Positions 35,018 to 42,944 of a DNA stretch of 44,520 nt are shown here, in pieces. How positions within the stretch are numbered: position 1 is the stretch's first letter; each line of letters begins with the position of its first letter. Made by a program: the position numbers and the translations under genes. Source of the stretch: Hyphomicrobiales bacterium (GTDB lineage: Bacteria > Pseudomonadota > Alphaproteobacteria > Rhizobiales > Rhizobiaceae); NCBI GenBank assembly GCA_900472485.1, contig UCII01000007.1:72614-117133 (forward strand), given 5' to 3'. The notes under the pieces are model-generated. The model saw only the letters and a program-made list of their open reading frames with translations. It made no database searches and was not told where the DNA came from.

Positions 35018-36324
35018 CTATTTTTCCGGTCGACGCTCTGCGTCGCCACCTCAGGCGTTGCCCGCAAGGTCAGCGCCCAGAAGAGCAACGTTGCGAGGCT
35101 TATGGCAGCACCCGATATGCAGACGCCCGTCCAGCCCGCATGAGCATAGATGATCGTCGATGTCGATGATCCCACGGCGCTGCCGATGGAGTAGAAGATC
35201 ATATAGGCGGCGGTCAGCCTGTTCTGCGCGTCCGACCTGACACGATAGATCATGCCCTGATTGGTGACGTGCGTTGCCTGCAGACCGAAATCGATGACGA
35301 GGACACCGAGGATCAGCCAGAGGATCGAGCGATCCAGCATGGAGATCGGTAGCCAGGCAAACAACATCAAGGCAAGTGCGATCCCCGTGGTGCGCTGTCC
35401 ATGACCACGGTCGGCCCAGCGCCCTGCCCTGATGGCGCCGAGTGCGCCCGCCGCGCCGGCAAGGCCGAACAGGCCGACTTCGGTGTGGGACAGGGAGTAA
35501 GGCGGGGCGGTCAGCGGCAGCACGAGCGGTGCGAGCAGCGTGGTGATATTGGCGAAGATCAGCATGGCGATGATCCCACGGATGCGCAGGACAGGTTCTT
35601 CCACGAGCAAGGTGCCGAGCGAGCGGATGAGACCGAAATAGGACAGATCACTCTTTGGCCTTTCCTGCCGCGGCAGCGCGCGCCAAAGGAGAAGCGCGAT
35701 CGCCAGCGTCAGCGCGGCCGAGACAATGTAGACGGTCCGCCAGCCGGAGAGATCGGTCAGCGTGCCCGCGATGCTGCGCGCCAGCAGGATGCCGAGGACG
35801 ATGCCGCTCGTGACTATGCCGACGATATGGCCGCGCTCGGCGGGATGCGCTAGACTGGCCGCATAGGCAACGAGCGCCTGTGTGACCACCGCCAGAAAGC
35901 CGACCGCGGCCATGGAGGCGAGCAGCATCGCTGCACTGGACGAGAAGCCGACGAAGACAAGTGCCGCCACACTCAGCAGCGACTGCACGATGATGAGCTC
36001 GCGCCGATCGACCAGATCGCCGAGCGGCACCAGCAGGATCAGGCCGAGCCCATAGCCGAGTTGCGTCGCACCGACGATCAGGCCGGCAACCGTGCGCGAC
36101 AGCTTGAGATCATCGGCCATGACATCGAGAAGCGGATGGGCGAAATAGGCATTGGCGACAGCGAGGCCGCTCGCGACAGCAAAGAGGAAAATCGTGACAC
36201 GTGTCAGCGGCGTATTGGCTCCTCCGGAGTATTCGGCGCCCTTAGACGAACCATCTCGCGAGGAATGAGGGCGCAGAATGTCCTTCGCGCTGCCGGCCGG
36301 CGGCGCGTCCTGATCGATCGTCAT
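35014..36324 (-). CDS. Major facilitator superfamily transporter (putative drug/sugar efflux)
   Basis: A 436-residue protein with twelve predicted helices after a ~45-residue hydrophilic N-terminus. The motif-A-like loop LVPLGDLVDRRELIIVQ follows helix 2, and a second copy (GRWADRGHGQRTTG) follows helix 8. The type is DHA1/YnfM-like. The ATG at 36324 has GGGAG eight bases upstream. It is divergent from an HxlR regulator with paired operators in between, so export of a toxic or redox-active compound is plausible; the substrate cannot be read. The 3' end overlaps the LysR stop by four bases. Confidence 0.91.
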   Translation of the reverse strand: MTIDQDAPPAGSAKDILRPHSSRDGSSKGAEYSGGANTPLTRVTIFLFAVASGLAVANAYFAHPLLDVMADDLKLSRTVAGLIVGATQLGYGLGLILLVPLGDLVDRRELIIVQSLLSVAALVFVGFSSSAAMLLASMAAVGFLAVVTQALVAYAASLAHPAERGHIVGIVTSGIVLGILLARSIAGTLTDLSGWRTVYIVSAALTLAIALLLWRALPRQERPKSDLSYFGLIRSLGTLLVEEPVLRIRGIIAMLIFANITTLLAPLVLPLTAPPYSLSHTEVGLFGLAGAAGALGAIRAGRWADRGHGQRTTGIALALMLFAWLPISMLDRSILWLILGVLVIDFGLQATHVTNQGMIYRVRSDAQNRLTAAYMIFYSIGSAVGSSTSTIIYAHAGWTGVCISGAAISLATLLFWALTLRATPEVATQSVDRKNS

Positions 36325-36344
36325 TGCAAAACTCCCGATTCTTC

Positions 36345-36398
36345 GGTTTAATAATGAAACCATCGACCGAGCAACATTATTGGTTTAATCATGCAACC
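36345..36398. promoter_or_regulatory. Two 17-base HxlR operator candidates
   Basis: GGTTTAATAATGAAACC (36345-36361) and GGTTTAATCATGCAACC (36382-36398) differ at two positions, and each is a partial palindrome (GGTTt..aAACC). Their starts are 37 bases apart, about 3.5 helical turns. They lie between the divergent MFS and HxlR genes, next to the MFS start and upstream of the HxlR start. Operator function is inferred from repetition, symmetry and position. Confidence 0.72.
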
Positions 36399-36434
36399 AT
36401 TCTTGCAGACAAAAGACCGGAAAGGTTTAAGCGC

Positions 36435-36887
36435 ATGGTCGCGCGAAAGAGCCTGAAGGGTGATTATTGCCCCAGCGCCCGCTCACTCGACGTGATCGGC
36501 GACTGGTGGTCGCTGCTGATCGTGCGCGACGCCTTCGACGGGTTGACGCGTTTCGGCGAGTTCCAAAAGAGCCTGGGGATCGCGAAGAATATTCTCACCG
36601 AGCGCCTGCGCACGCTTGTCGCGAGCGGGATCCTGGAGCTTGTGCCAACAAGCGAAGGAGGCACACGCATGGAATATAGGCTGACGGCGATGGGGAAAGA
36701 TCTCTTCCCGGTCATGGTGGCGCTGCGCCAATTCGGCGAGCGCCATCTCTTTGCGCCGGCGGAAGAGCATTCGGTGCTGGTGGATCGCGCCACGGGTCAG
36801 CCGGTGCAGCTCGACATCCGGGCGCAGGACGGGCGTGCCATCGGCCCGGACGAGACGGTTATCGTAAAGGTGCCGGAGGGGGAATAG
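36435..36887 (+). CDS. HxlR family transcriptional regulator
   Basis: A 150-residue winged-helix regulator. The family core is clear: CPSARSLDVIGDWWSLLIVRDAF (about 13-35), RFGEFQKSLGIAKNILTERLRTL (about 41-63) and the wing EGGTRMEYRLTAMGKDLFPV. It carries one Cys (Cys13) at the place where some HxlR proteins sense oxidants or aldehydes. The ATG at 36435 has GGAAAGG upstream; the open frame to 36324 overlaps the operators and is not used. It should control the divergent MFS gene and itself. Confidence 0.92.
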   Translation: MVARKSLKGDYCPSARSLDVIGDWWSLLIVRDAFDGLTRFGEFQKSLGIAKNILTERLRTLVASGILELVPTSEGGTRMEYRLTAMGKDLFPVMVALRQFGERHLFAPAEEHSVLVDRATGQPVQLDIRAQDGRAIGPDETVIVKVPEGE

Positions 36888-36900
36888 ATAGGGACGCCCG

Positions 36901-36921
36901 TTGGAGGGCCGAGACCTCCAA
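36901..36921. terminator. Hairpin between convergent HxlR and reductase genes
   Basis: TTGGAGG (36901-36907) pairs with CCTCCAA (36915-36921), loop of seven. It lies between two convergent stop codons. Neither side has a good T-run, so it may only be a partial terminator. Confidence 0.4.
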
Positions 36922-36929
36922 AACCAGGA

Positions 36930-37811
36930 TTAAAACACCAGCGAGCGATGCAGCTGCGCGCCGGCCCAGGCGCCGTCGCCGACCGCAAGCGACACTGAAT
37001 GCGGGATACGGGCGGCATCGCCGCAGGCAAAGGCGCCCGGGACGGTGGTTTCCTTCATGGCGTCAGTCTGGATTTGGGTGCCGAACGGCGTTTCTTCGAT
37101 TGCGCAGCCGAGCCGCTCGGCGATCGGGCTCGAGGGCGACACGCGCGTCGCGGTGAAGAGGCCGGCAAACGGCAGCAGGCGCCCATCGGCAAGCCGCACA
37201 TCGGCCTTTCCTTCGAGCTTTGTGATCGGTGCCTCTTCGATCGTTACACCGCGGGTGGCGAGATCGGCACGCTGCGCCTCATCCGGAACAAAGCTGCCGT
37301 TGAGGAAGAGCGTCACCTCGCCCCATTCCGGCAGCAATTGCGCCTGATGCACCGACATCGGACCGGTAGCGATGCAGCCGATACGGCCCCGATCGAGCTC
37401 GTAGCCATGACAATAAGGGCAATGGAAGATGCTTTTGCCCCAACGTTCGCCCAGTCCCTCGATCTCGGGCAAGCTGTCGGAAACGCCGGTCGCGAAGAGA
37501 AGGCGCCGGCCGCCATGGCGCGCGCCGTCAGCGGTGGTGACGACAAATGCATCCTTCTCGCCCTCGGCCTTTTCGGCCGTGCCCTCGATCCAGGACAGCG
37601 TCGGATAGGCGGAAAGCTGTTCACGCGCCTTACGGGCGATCTCGCCGGGGTTGACGCCGTCCTGGCCGAGAAAGCCGTGAGATTCCTCGGCGAAACGATT
37701 GCGGCGCTTGTCCGCATCGATGACCAGCACCTTGCGGCGGGCGCGGAGAAGCTGAAGGGCGGCCGCCATGCCGGCGTAGCTGCCCCCGATGACGATGACG
37801 TCATGGGTCAT
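36930..37811 (-). CDS. Thioredoxin-reductase-like FAD/NAD(P) oxidoreductase
   Basis: A 293-residue flavoprotein of the TrxB/pyridine nucleotide-disulfide group. FAD motif DVIVIGGSYAGMAAALQLL lies at 4-22, the redox pair CPYC at 131-134 (FHCPYCHGYE), and the closing FAD motif PGAFACGDAARIPHS near 260-275. The NADPH-binding Rossmann repeat is weak (IGCIATGPMSVHQA replaces GxGxxA), so the electron donor may differ from classical TrxB. It begins inside the stop codon of the Rrf2 gene (ATGA), so both are co-translated and the pair is probably a redox-stress module. Confidence 0.9.
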   Translation of the reverse strand: MTHDVIVIGGSYAGMAAALQLLRARRKVLVIDADKRRNRFAEESHGFLGQDGVNPGEIARKAREQLSAYPTLSWIEGTAEKAEGEKDAFVVTTADGARHGGRRLLFATGVSDSLPEIEGLGERWGKSIFHCPYCHGYELDRGRIGCIATGPMSVHQAQLLPEWGEVTLFLNGSFVPDEAQRADLATRGVTIEEAPITKLEGKADVRLADGRLLPFAGLFTATRVSPSSPIAERLGCAIEETPFGTQIQTDAMKETTVPGAFACGDAARIPHSVSLAVGDGAWAGAQLHRSLVF

Positions 37812-38257
37812 GACAGGGTCCTTTCTGAGCGCCATTGCGCATGACGTCGCGCAAATTCGGCGGCGAGATCGGCAAGCGTGACATTTTCGAAGCGCTGGAG
37901 CAGCAAGGCTTCGGCTTCAGCAAAGGCGTCGTCGAGCACGGAATTGACCGATTGCTCGACCAAGCATTCCGGCGTCTCGTTGCGGTTGCCGATGGCAAAG
38001 ACGGCCGGTTCGCCGAGTGCCTCATGCAGCTGGCGCAGCGTGACGCTTTTGAGATCGGTCGCGATCGTCCAGCCGCCGCTGTGCCCCTTGGCGGAATGGA
38101 CAATGCCCACCTCGCGCAGCAGGCCCATGGTGCGTCTCACGACGACCGGATTGGTGTGCATGCATTGCGCCAGGGTTTCGGAGGTCAACGGCCCATCCTG
38201 CTCGGCCATATGGAGCAAAGCGTGGAGGACGGAGGAAAGTCGGCTATCGCGTTTCAT
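37808..38257 (-). CDS. Rrf2 family transcriptional regulator
   Basis: A 149-residue winged-helix protein: SRLSSVLHALLHMAEQDGPLTSETLAQCMHTNPVVVRRTMGLLRE forms the HTH (about 5-49) and SAKGHSGGWTIATD the wing. It has only Cys32 and Cys98 and lacks the three-Cys cluster of IscR/NsrR, so it is unlikely to bind an Fe-S cluster and is nearer to the YwnA/CymR-type or thiol-switch members. It is the first gene of a two-gene unit with the flavin reductase downstream and probably represses it. Confidence 0.9.
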   Translation of the reverse strand: MKRDSRLSSVLHALLHMAEQDGPLTSETLAQCMHTNPVVVRRTMGLLREVGIVHSAKGHSGGWTIATDLKSVTLRQLHEALGEPAVFAIGNRNETPECLVEQSVNSVLDDAFAEAEALLLQRFENVTLADLAAEFARRHAQWRSERTLS

Positions 38258-38326
38258 GTAACTTCTATTATTACGATTCGACGCGATATTCAAGGGTAGC
38301 CCGCATTGATGAGACGAGAGCTGCGA

Positions 38327-38932
38327 CTAAGCCCGCTCCTTGAAACGAACCTCACGTGCAGAGGCGAAGATCCCGATCTCGTCGCCGAGCGACCATTCCG
38401 CGGCCCGCGCTGCCATGGCCGCGGGCACGCCCTGCGAACCTGGTCCGGCCGGAACATCATAGGTGGCGTGGGCATCATGCGGCAGCAGCACGCCATAGCC
38501 GCGCTGAAACGCCGCCCGCGCGGTTGCGGCGACACACATCTCCGAGAGCACGCCGCAGATCACCACATCCTTCACGCCGAAGGCGGTCAGAATGGCGTCG
38601 AGATCGGTGCCTTCGAAACCATCATCCTCCGTTTTCCTGATGACCACCTCGCCGGAGAGGGGTGAAAAATGGAGTTTCCATCCCGGCTGAAACGGCTCAT
38701 CCAGCGCGCCCGCCGGACCATCATTCTGCAGGAAAATCACAGGGACCCATTCCGACCGCGCCTTGTCCAGCAGGACCTCCACCGCCGACCGCAACATGGC
38801 ATGATCGGGGACCGCGCCTGGACCTTGTAGGAAGGCATTCTGGACATCGACGACCAGCAAGGCATCGGCCAATGGATTGTTATCGGAAATCTCTCGCTGC
38901 TCTTCTTCCATCCATCCCCCTGATCCTGCCAT
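38327..38932 (-). CDS. Isochorismatase-family cysteine hydrolase
   Basis: A 201-residue alpha/beta hydrolase of the nicotinamidase/isochorismatase superfamily. The catalytic triad is Asp29 (ALLVVDVQNAFL), Lys100 (VVIRKTEDDGFEGT) and Cys133 (GVLSEMCVAATARAAFQ), with the cis-peptide before the Cys region. GGAG lies nine bases before the ATG at 38932; an ATG at 38911 is an alternative. Substrates in this family include N-carbamoyl compounds, nicotinamide and isochorismate; none can be picked here. It is adjacent to, and on the same strand as, the TauE/SafE gene, with 48 bases between. Confidence 0.9.
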   Translation of the reverse strand: MAGSGGWMEEEQREISDNNPLADALLVVDVQNAFLQGPGAVPDHAMLRSAVEVLLDKARSEWVPVIFLQNDGPAGALDEPFQPGWKLHFSPLSGEVVIRKTEDDGFEGTDLDAILTAFGVKDVVICGVLSEMCVAATARAAFQRGYGVLLPHDAHATYDVPAGPGSQGVPAAMAARAAEWSLGDEIGIFASAREVRFKERA

Positions 38933-38980
38933 GAAATAAACTCCATATGGGTGCGCACCGGGCAGCCCGGCAAGACTGCC

Positions 38981-39730
38981 TTAGAAAGAGGCCTTCATCA
39001 CCATCTCGGCGCCAAGCGCCAGAAGGCAGATCAGAAACCAGCGGCGGAAAGTGGCAGGACTGACGCGATTGCGGATGATCTGGCCGGCCCACATGCCGGC
39101 AAGTGCCGGGACGATCGCGAGGGTAGAGAGTGCGAGATTGTCGATGCGGAAGGCGCCATGCCAGGCGAGTGCGGCGGCCAGTGCCACCGTCGAAACGGTG
39201 AACGAAATGCCGAGCGCCTGGACCAGCTCCTCCCTCTCCAGCCCGAGTGCCTGCAGATAGGGCACCGCCGGCACGACGAAGATGCCGGTCGCGCCTGTGA
39301 GTAGGCCGGTGACCGCGCCGACGAACGGCGACAGCAGCGGCTCGAACCTTGCGGGCACATGCAGTTGACGGGCGAGCAAAGCATGGCCGGCATAGACGAT
39401 GAGCGCCGCACCCAGCGCAGCGGTCGTCAGACGCGTATCGCCGGCAGCCAGGAAATATGAGCCGGCGAAGGTTCCGACGACCACAGCAAGAACCAAGAGG
39501 AGGAAACGACGGGCAAGCGCGCCAAAACTCGGGCCTGCCAGCAACTGCCAGACATTGGTGACGAAAGACGGCACGATCAGCAGGCTCGCTGCCGTCAGCG
39601 GCGAGATCAGCGCGCCCAGCACGCCCATCGCCACGGTCGGCAGCCCCATGCCGGTGACGCCCTTGACCGTACCGGCGATGAAGAAGGTCGCGAAGATCGC
39701 CGCGACGAGCCATATCGAATGATCCATCAT
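38981..39730 (-). CDS. TauE/SafE family membrane carrier
   Basis: A 249-residue inner-membrane protein with about eight hydrophobic helices and the duplicated family motif: GTVKGVTGMGLPTVAMGVLG near 20-39 and GAVTGLLTGATGIFVVPAVPYL near 137-158. TauE/SafE proteins move sulfite, sulfoacetate or other organic anions. It starts with MMD at 39730, divergent from a LysR gene with a strong dyad in between. It precedes the cysteine hydrolase in a likely two-gene unit. Confidence 0.9.
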   Translation of the reverse strand: MMDHSIWLVAAIFATFFIAGTVKGVTGMGLPTVAMGVLGALISPLTAASLLIVPSFVTNVWQLLAGPSFGALARRFLLLVLAVVVGTFAGSYFLAAGDTRLTTAALGAALIVYAGHALLARQLHVPARFEPLLSPFVGAVTGLLTGATGIFVVPAVPYLQALGLEREELVQALGISFTVSTVALAAALAWHGAFRIDNLALSTLAIVPALAGMWAGQIIRNRVSPATFRRWFLICLLALGAEMVMKASF

Positions 39731-39781
39731 ACCTTTTCAGTAGCAGAGACAAAGACCGGCACAATGCGGATGACGCGAAGT

Positions 39782-39806
39782 CAGCCTTCGGCTTTTCCGA
39801 AGGCTG
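39782..39806. promoter_or_regulatory. LysR box / perfect dyad upstream of the second LysR gene
   Basis: CAGCCTTCGG (39782-39791) and CCGAAGGCTG (39797-39806) are perfect 10-base arms around CTTTT, and the centre reads T-N11-A (39788-39800). It ends 22 bases before the LysR ATG and lies within the gap to the divergent TauE/SafE gene. As RNA it would also hide the LysR ribosome site region. Confidence 0.65.
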
Positions 39807-39828
39807 GAGATGCGGTAATCTGAACTTC

Positions 39829-40710
39829 ATGCGCTTTGACCTGACCGACCTTCGCCTGTTCCTCGCCGTCGTCGATGCCGGCAGCATCACGCATGGAGCC
39901 GCCGATGTCGGGCTTTCGCTGCCGGCTGCCAGCGAGCGGCTGCGCGACATGGAGGCGAATGGCGGCGTAAAGCTGCTGGAGCGCGGGCGACGCGGCGTGA
40001 GCCCGACGTCCGCCGGCGAGGCGCTGGCGCATCATGCCCGGCTGATCCAGCGGCAACTGACACAGATGCGCGGCGAGCTTGGCGAACATGCAAGCGGCCT
40101 GCGCGCAACCATTCGGCTTCTCGCCAACACCGCCGCGATCGCTGAATATCTGCCGCCTCGCCTTGCCGAATGGATGGCCAGAAACCCGCGAACGGACATA
40201 GATCTCAAGGAGCGCCAGAGCATCGATATCGCCCGGGCAGTGTCAGCGGGGCTGGCCGAGATCGGCATCCTATCGGACGCGGCGGATACCTCCGGCCTGA
40301 TATTGCGGCCCTTCGCGATCGACCGGCTGGTGGTGGTGATATCTAGCGATTATGCGCTTGCAGCATCAAAGCAGACCAGCTTCACGGAAATCCTGCATGA
40401 GCATTTCATCGGACTTGCCGGCGGAGCACTGCAGGATCACATCGACGCGCAGGCCGCCCGACTCGGCACCCGGCTGAAGATGCGGGTGCGGATGCGGACA
40501 TTCGAAAGCATTTGCGAAATGGCAGGCCGTGGCATCGGCCTCGGCATCGTGCCGGATACGGTGGCGCGGCGCTGCTGCCGATCCGCAAAAATTGCGGCCC
40601 TCCGCCTCACCGACCCATGGGCGACGCGCCGGCTTTCGGTCTGCGCACGATCCCTCGAAGACCTTCCGTCGCCGGCCCGCGATCTTTTCGAACATCTGGC
40701 AACGATATGA
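39829..40710 (+). CDS. LysR family transcriptional regulator
   Basis: A 293-residue LTTR with HTH about 1-60 (DLTDLRLFLAVVDAGSITHG, LSLPAASERLRDMEANGGVKLLERGRRGV) and a standard effector domain (about 90-290). It lies 118 bases... downstream boundary aside, its only clear partner is the divergent TauE/SafE carrier gene, which shares its control region. Such LysR-TauE pairs usually control export or import of a sulfur or organic anion. Effector unknown. Confidence 0.93.
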   Translation: MRFDLTDLRLFLAVVDAGSITHGAADVGLSLPAASERLRDMEANGGVKLLERGRRGVSPTSAGEALAHHARLIQRQLTQMRGELGEHASGLRATIRLLANTAAIAEYLPPRLAEWMARNPRTDIDLKERQSIDIARAVSAGLAEIGILSDAADTSGLILRPFAIDRLVVVISSDYALAASKQTSFTEILHEHFIGLAGGALQDHIDAQAARLGTRLKMRVRMRTFESICEMAGRGIGLGIVPDTVARRCCRSAKIAALRLTDPWATRRLSVCARSLEDLPSPARDLFEHLATI

Positions 40711-40793
40711 CCCCGACCTGTTGAAAAGACGCGTTGGGATCGACTAGTCTCCCGCATGACTGGCGGGAGGAGACGGCGCAATGGGAGGGGGAT

Positions 40794-41600
40794 ATGGAAT
40801 TTCACGATGACGAGCTTCATCGCTTCGAAGCCGAGGGGGCCGCACCCCTGCCGCAAACCGAGACGGAGGGCCATGTCGATCATGAAGGCGCCAGCATCTG
40901 GTATGCCTCCTATGGCAGCGGTGCTCCCGTGATCCTCCTGCACGGCGGGGTCGGAAACAGCGGCAATTGGGGCTATCAAGTGCCCGCGCTCGTCGATGCC
41001 GGCCATCAGGTTGTCGTCATCGACAGCCGCGGCCATGGCCGCAGCACGCGCGACGAGCGACCATACACGTATGAGCTGATGGCCTCTGACGTTCTCGCTG
41101 TCATGGACAGGCTGAAGATCGACAAGGCAGCCATGGTCGGATGGAGCGACGGCGCCTGCATCGGCATGGTGCTTGGAAAAACCCATCCGGAGCGCGTTTC
41201 CGGCGTCTTCTTCTTTGCCTGCAACATGGACCCGAGCGGCACGAAGGAATTCGTGGCGACGCCGATCATCGAGCGCTGCTTCTCGCGCCATAAGAAGGAT
41301 TACGCAGCCCTTTCCGCCACGCCGGACAAGTTCGACGCCTTCGTCAAGGCTGTCGGCCTGATGCAGCGGACGGAGCCGAACTACACGATCAAAGATCTCG
41401 CCGAGATCGACGTGCCTATCGCCATCGCGCAGAGCGAGCACGACGAATTCATCAAGCGTGAACACGCCGATTACCTCGTGCAGCACATTCCCGGCGCGCA
41501 GCTGATTCTTCTGCCCGGCGTCAGCCATTTCGCACCTCTGCAGCGGCCGGCGCAGTTCAACGCCGCTCTGCTCGCCTTCCTCGCTCGGATTGCCGCCTGA
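40794..41600 (+). CDS. Alpha/beta hydrolase
   Basis: A 268-residue alpha/beta fold hydrolase. The oxyanion-hole segment VILLHGGVGNSGNW is near 44-57, the nucleophile elbow GWSDGACIG near 118-126 with the catalytic Ser, Asp in AQSEHDEF near 217-224, and His in LPGVSHFAPLQ near 241-251. GGGAGGGG lies four bases before the ATG at 40794; the frame to 40734 is not used. Substrates of such enzymes range from esters to ring-cleavage products. It lies downstream of the LysR gene and upstream of the truncated flavin reductase. Confidence 0.9.
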   Translation: MEFHDDELHRFEAEGAAPLPQTETEGHVDHEGASIWYASYGSGAPVILLHGGVGNSGNWGYQVPALVDAGHQVVVIDSRGHGRSTRDERPYTYELMASDVLAVMDRLKIDKAAMVGWSDGACIGMVLGKTHPERVSGVFFFACNMDPSGTKEFVATPIIERCFSRHKKDYAALSATPDKFDAFVKAVGLMQRTEPNYTIKDLAEIDVPIAIAQSEHDEFIKREHADYLVQHIPGAQLILLPGVSHFAPLQRPAQFNAALLAFLARIAA

Positions 41601-41632
41601 GATCAGATTCAGTTGCGCATGTCCGATCGTTG

Positions 41633-41659
41633 GAATAAATGATGATCATCATCTTATTC
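41633..41659. promoter_or_regulatory. Long dyad upstream of the truncated Old Yellow Enzyme gene
   Basis: GAATAA (41633-41638) and TTATTC (41654-41659) flank the perfect palindrome ATGATGATCATCAT (41639-41652), with one extra base at 41653. It lies 78 bases before the OYE start codon and looks like an operator. OYE genes are commonly repressed by aldehyde/quinone-sensing TetR or HxlR proteins; which protein binds here is unknown. Confidence 0.6.
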
Positions 41660-41736
41660 GAACTCCCGAGACCGAATCGCCGCTGACAGGCCCTTCCGCC
41701 CCGGGGAGCAATTTTGGCTCCAGGCAGGAGAATTTT

Positions 41737-42184
41737 ATGACAGCCACTTTGTTTTCGCCGCTTTCCATTGGTCCTTATGAATTTGCGCATCGCATCGTCA
41801 TGGCGCCGCTGACCCGCATGCGGGCGAGCCAGCCGGGCAATGTGCCTTCGACACTGAACGCCGAATATTATGCCCAGCGAGCCAGCGAGGGTGGCCTGAT
41901 CATTTCCGAAGGTTCTCAGATTTCCCGCGCCGGACAGGGCATGCCGGCCACGCCGGGCATCCATACGGCCGAGCAGATCGCCGGCTGGAAGGCGGTGACG
42001 GATGCGGTTCATTGCAAGGGCGGCAAGATCTTCCTGCAGCTCTGGCATGTCGGCCGCATCTCCCATTCCTCGCATCAGCCTGATGGAGCTCCACCGATCG
42101 CCCCTTCCGCCATTGCCGCCAAGGGGCAGGCCTTCACGGCTTCCTTTGAGCGCGTGCCCTTCGAGACGCCGCAGAGGCCGCCGA
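41737..42184 (+). pseudogene. Old Yellow Enzyme family alkene reductase, C-terminal part deleted
   Basis: AGGAG and an ATG at 41737 open a normal NADH:flavin oxidoreductase: FSPLSIGPYEFAHRIVMAPLTRMRA, then GLIISEGSQISRAGQGMP, then KIFLQLWHVGRISH with the usual FMN contacts. Family-like sequence stops near residue 145 (FERVPFETPQ), where intact proteins of ~370 residues continue into the second half carrying the HGANGYLLDQF motif and the C-terminal FMN phosphate site. The next bases are the start of the SDR gene in another frame; the OYE frame stays open to 42381 but only reads SDR DNA out of frame. This looks like a deletion joining the two genes. The product is almost certainly inactive. Confidence 0.85.
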
Positions 42185-42913
42185 ATGAGCACGCCAAGCG
42201 CAGTTATTGTCGGCGTGGGTGCCGAGCAGGGTCTCGGTGCGGCGCTCTGCCGACTTCTCGCGGACAAGGGCTATCATGTCGTCGTTGCCGGCCGGACCGC
42301 AGCGAAGATCGATCAGGTAGCGGCTGCCATCCAGGCAGCCGGCGGCAGTGCCGAGGCGATCGAAACGGATGCGACGGATGAAACCGCCGTCATCCGGCTA
42401 TTCGAGCACGCCTTTACCGTTCGGGACGACATCGCTCCGCCCGATCTGGTCGTTTTCAACGCGGGCATCAATCGTCAGATCGGCTTTCGCGATCTGACGG
42501 CCACCCAGTTCGAAGAATTCTGGCGCATCTGCTGCTTCGGCGGCTTCCTGGTCGGCCGCGAGGCGGCGCGTCATCTCGCCCCGCTCGGCCGTGGCACGGT
42601 GATTTTCACCGGCGCTTCCGCAAGCTTGCGCGGTAAGGCGGGCTTTGCGCAATTCGCCGCCGCTAAGGCCGGTCTTCGCATGATCAGCCAAAGCATGGCG
42701 CGCGAGTTCGGCCCGCTCGGTCTGCATGTGGCTCACACCATCATCGACGGCGGCATTGACGGTGAACGGCTGCGCGCGCGCCGGCCGGATGTGGATACCG
42801 ATGGGCTGCTGAACATCGACGCCATTGCCGAGAGCTACTGGCATATCCACCGTCAGCATCCTTCGGCCTGGACGCAGGAGCTCGATCTGCGCCCCTACAA
42901 GGAAAACTTCTGA
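42185..42913 (+). CDS. SDR family oxidoreductase with Phe at the catalytic Tyr position
   Basis: A 242-residue short-chain dehydrogenase-like protein. The nucleotide motif is AVIVGVGAEQGLGAAL (6-21), a G-x-G-x-x-x-G-x-G variant; FNAGIN lies at 91-96 and FTGASASLRG at 141-150. The catalytic YxxxK position reads FAAAK: Phe157 replaces Tyr, Lys161 is kept. The C-terminus ends ELDLRPYKENF. It begins at the right end of the deletion that truncated the OYE gene, so it may now be transcribed from the OYE promoter. Only a weak AGAGG ribosome site is seen. Confidence 0.9.
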   Translation: MSTPSAVIVGVGAEQGLGAALCRLLADKGYHVVVAGRTAAKIDQVAAAIQAAGGSAEAIETDATDETAVIRLFEHAFTVRDDIAPPDLVVFNAGINRQIGFRDLTATQFEEFWRICCFGGFLVGREAARHLAPLGRGTVIFTGASASLRGKAGFAQFAAAKAGLRMISQSMAREFGPLGLHVAHTIIDGGIDGERLRARRPDVDTDGLLNIDAIAESYWHIHRQHPSAWTQELDLRPYKENF

Positions 42914-42944
42914 GGCCGGCGTTGGAGCAACTCGTGGCGTTGCT

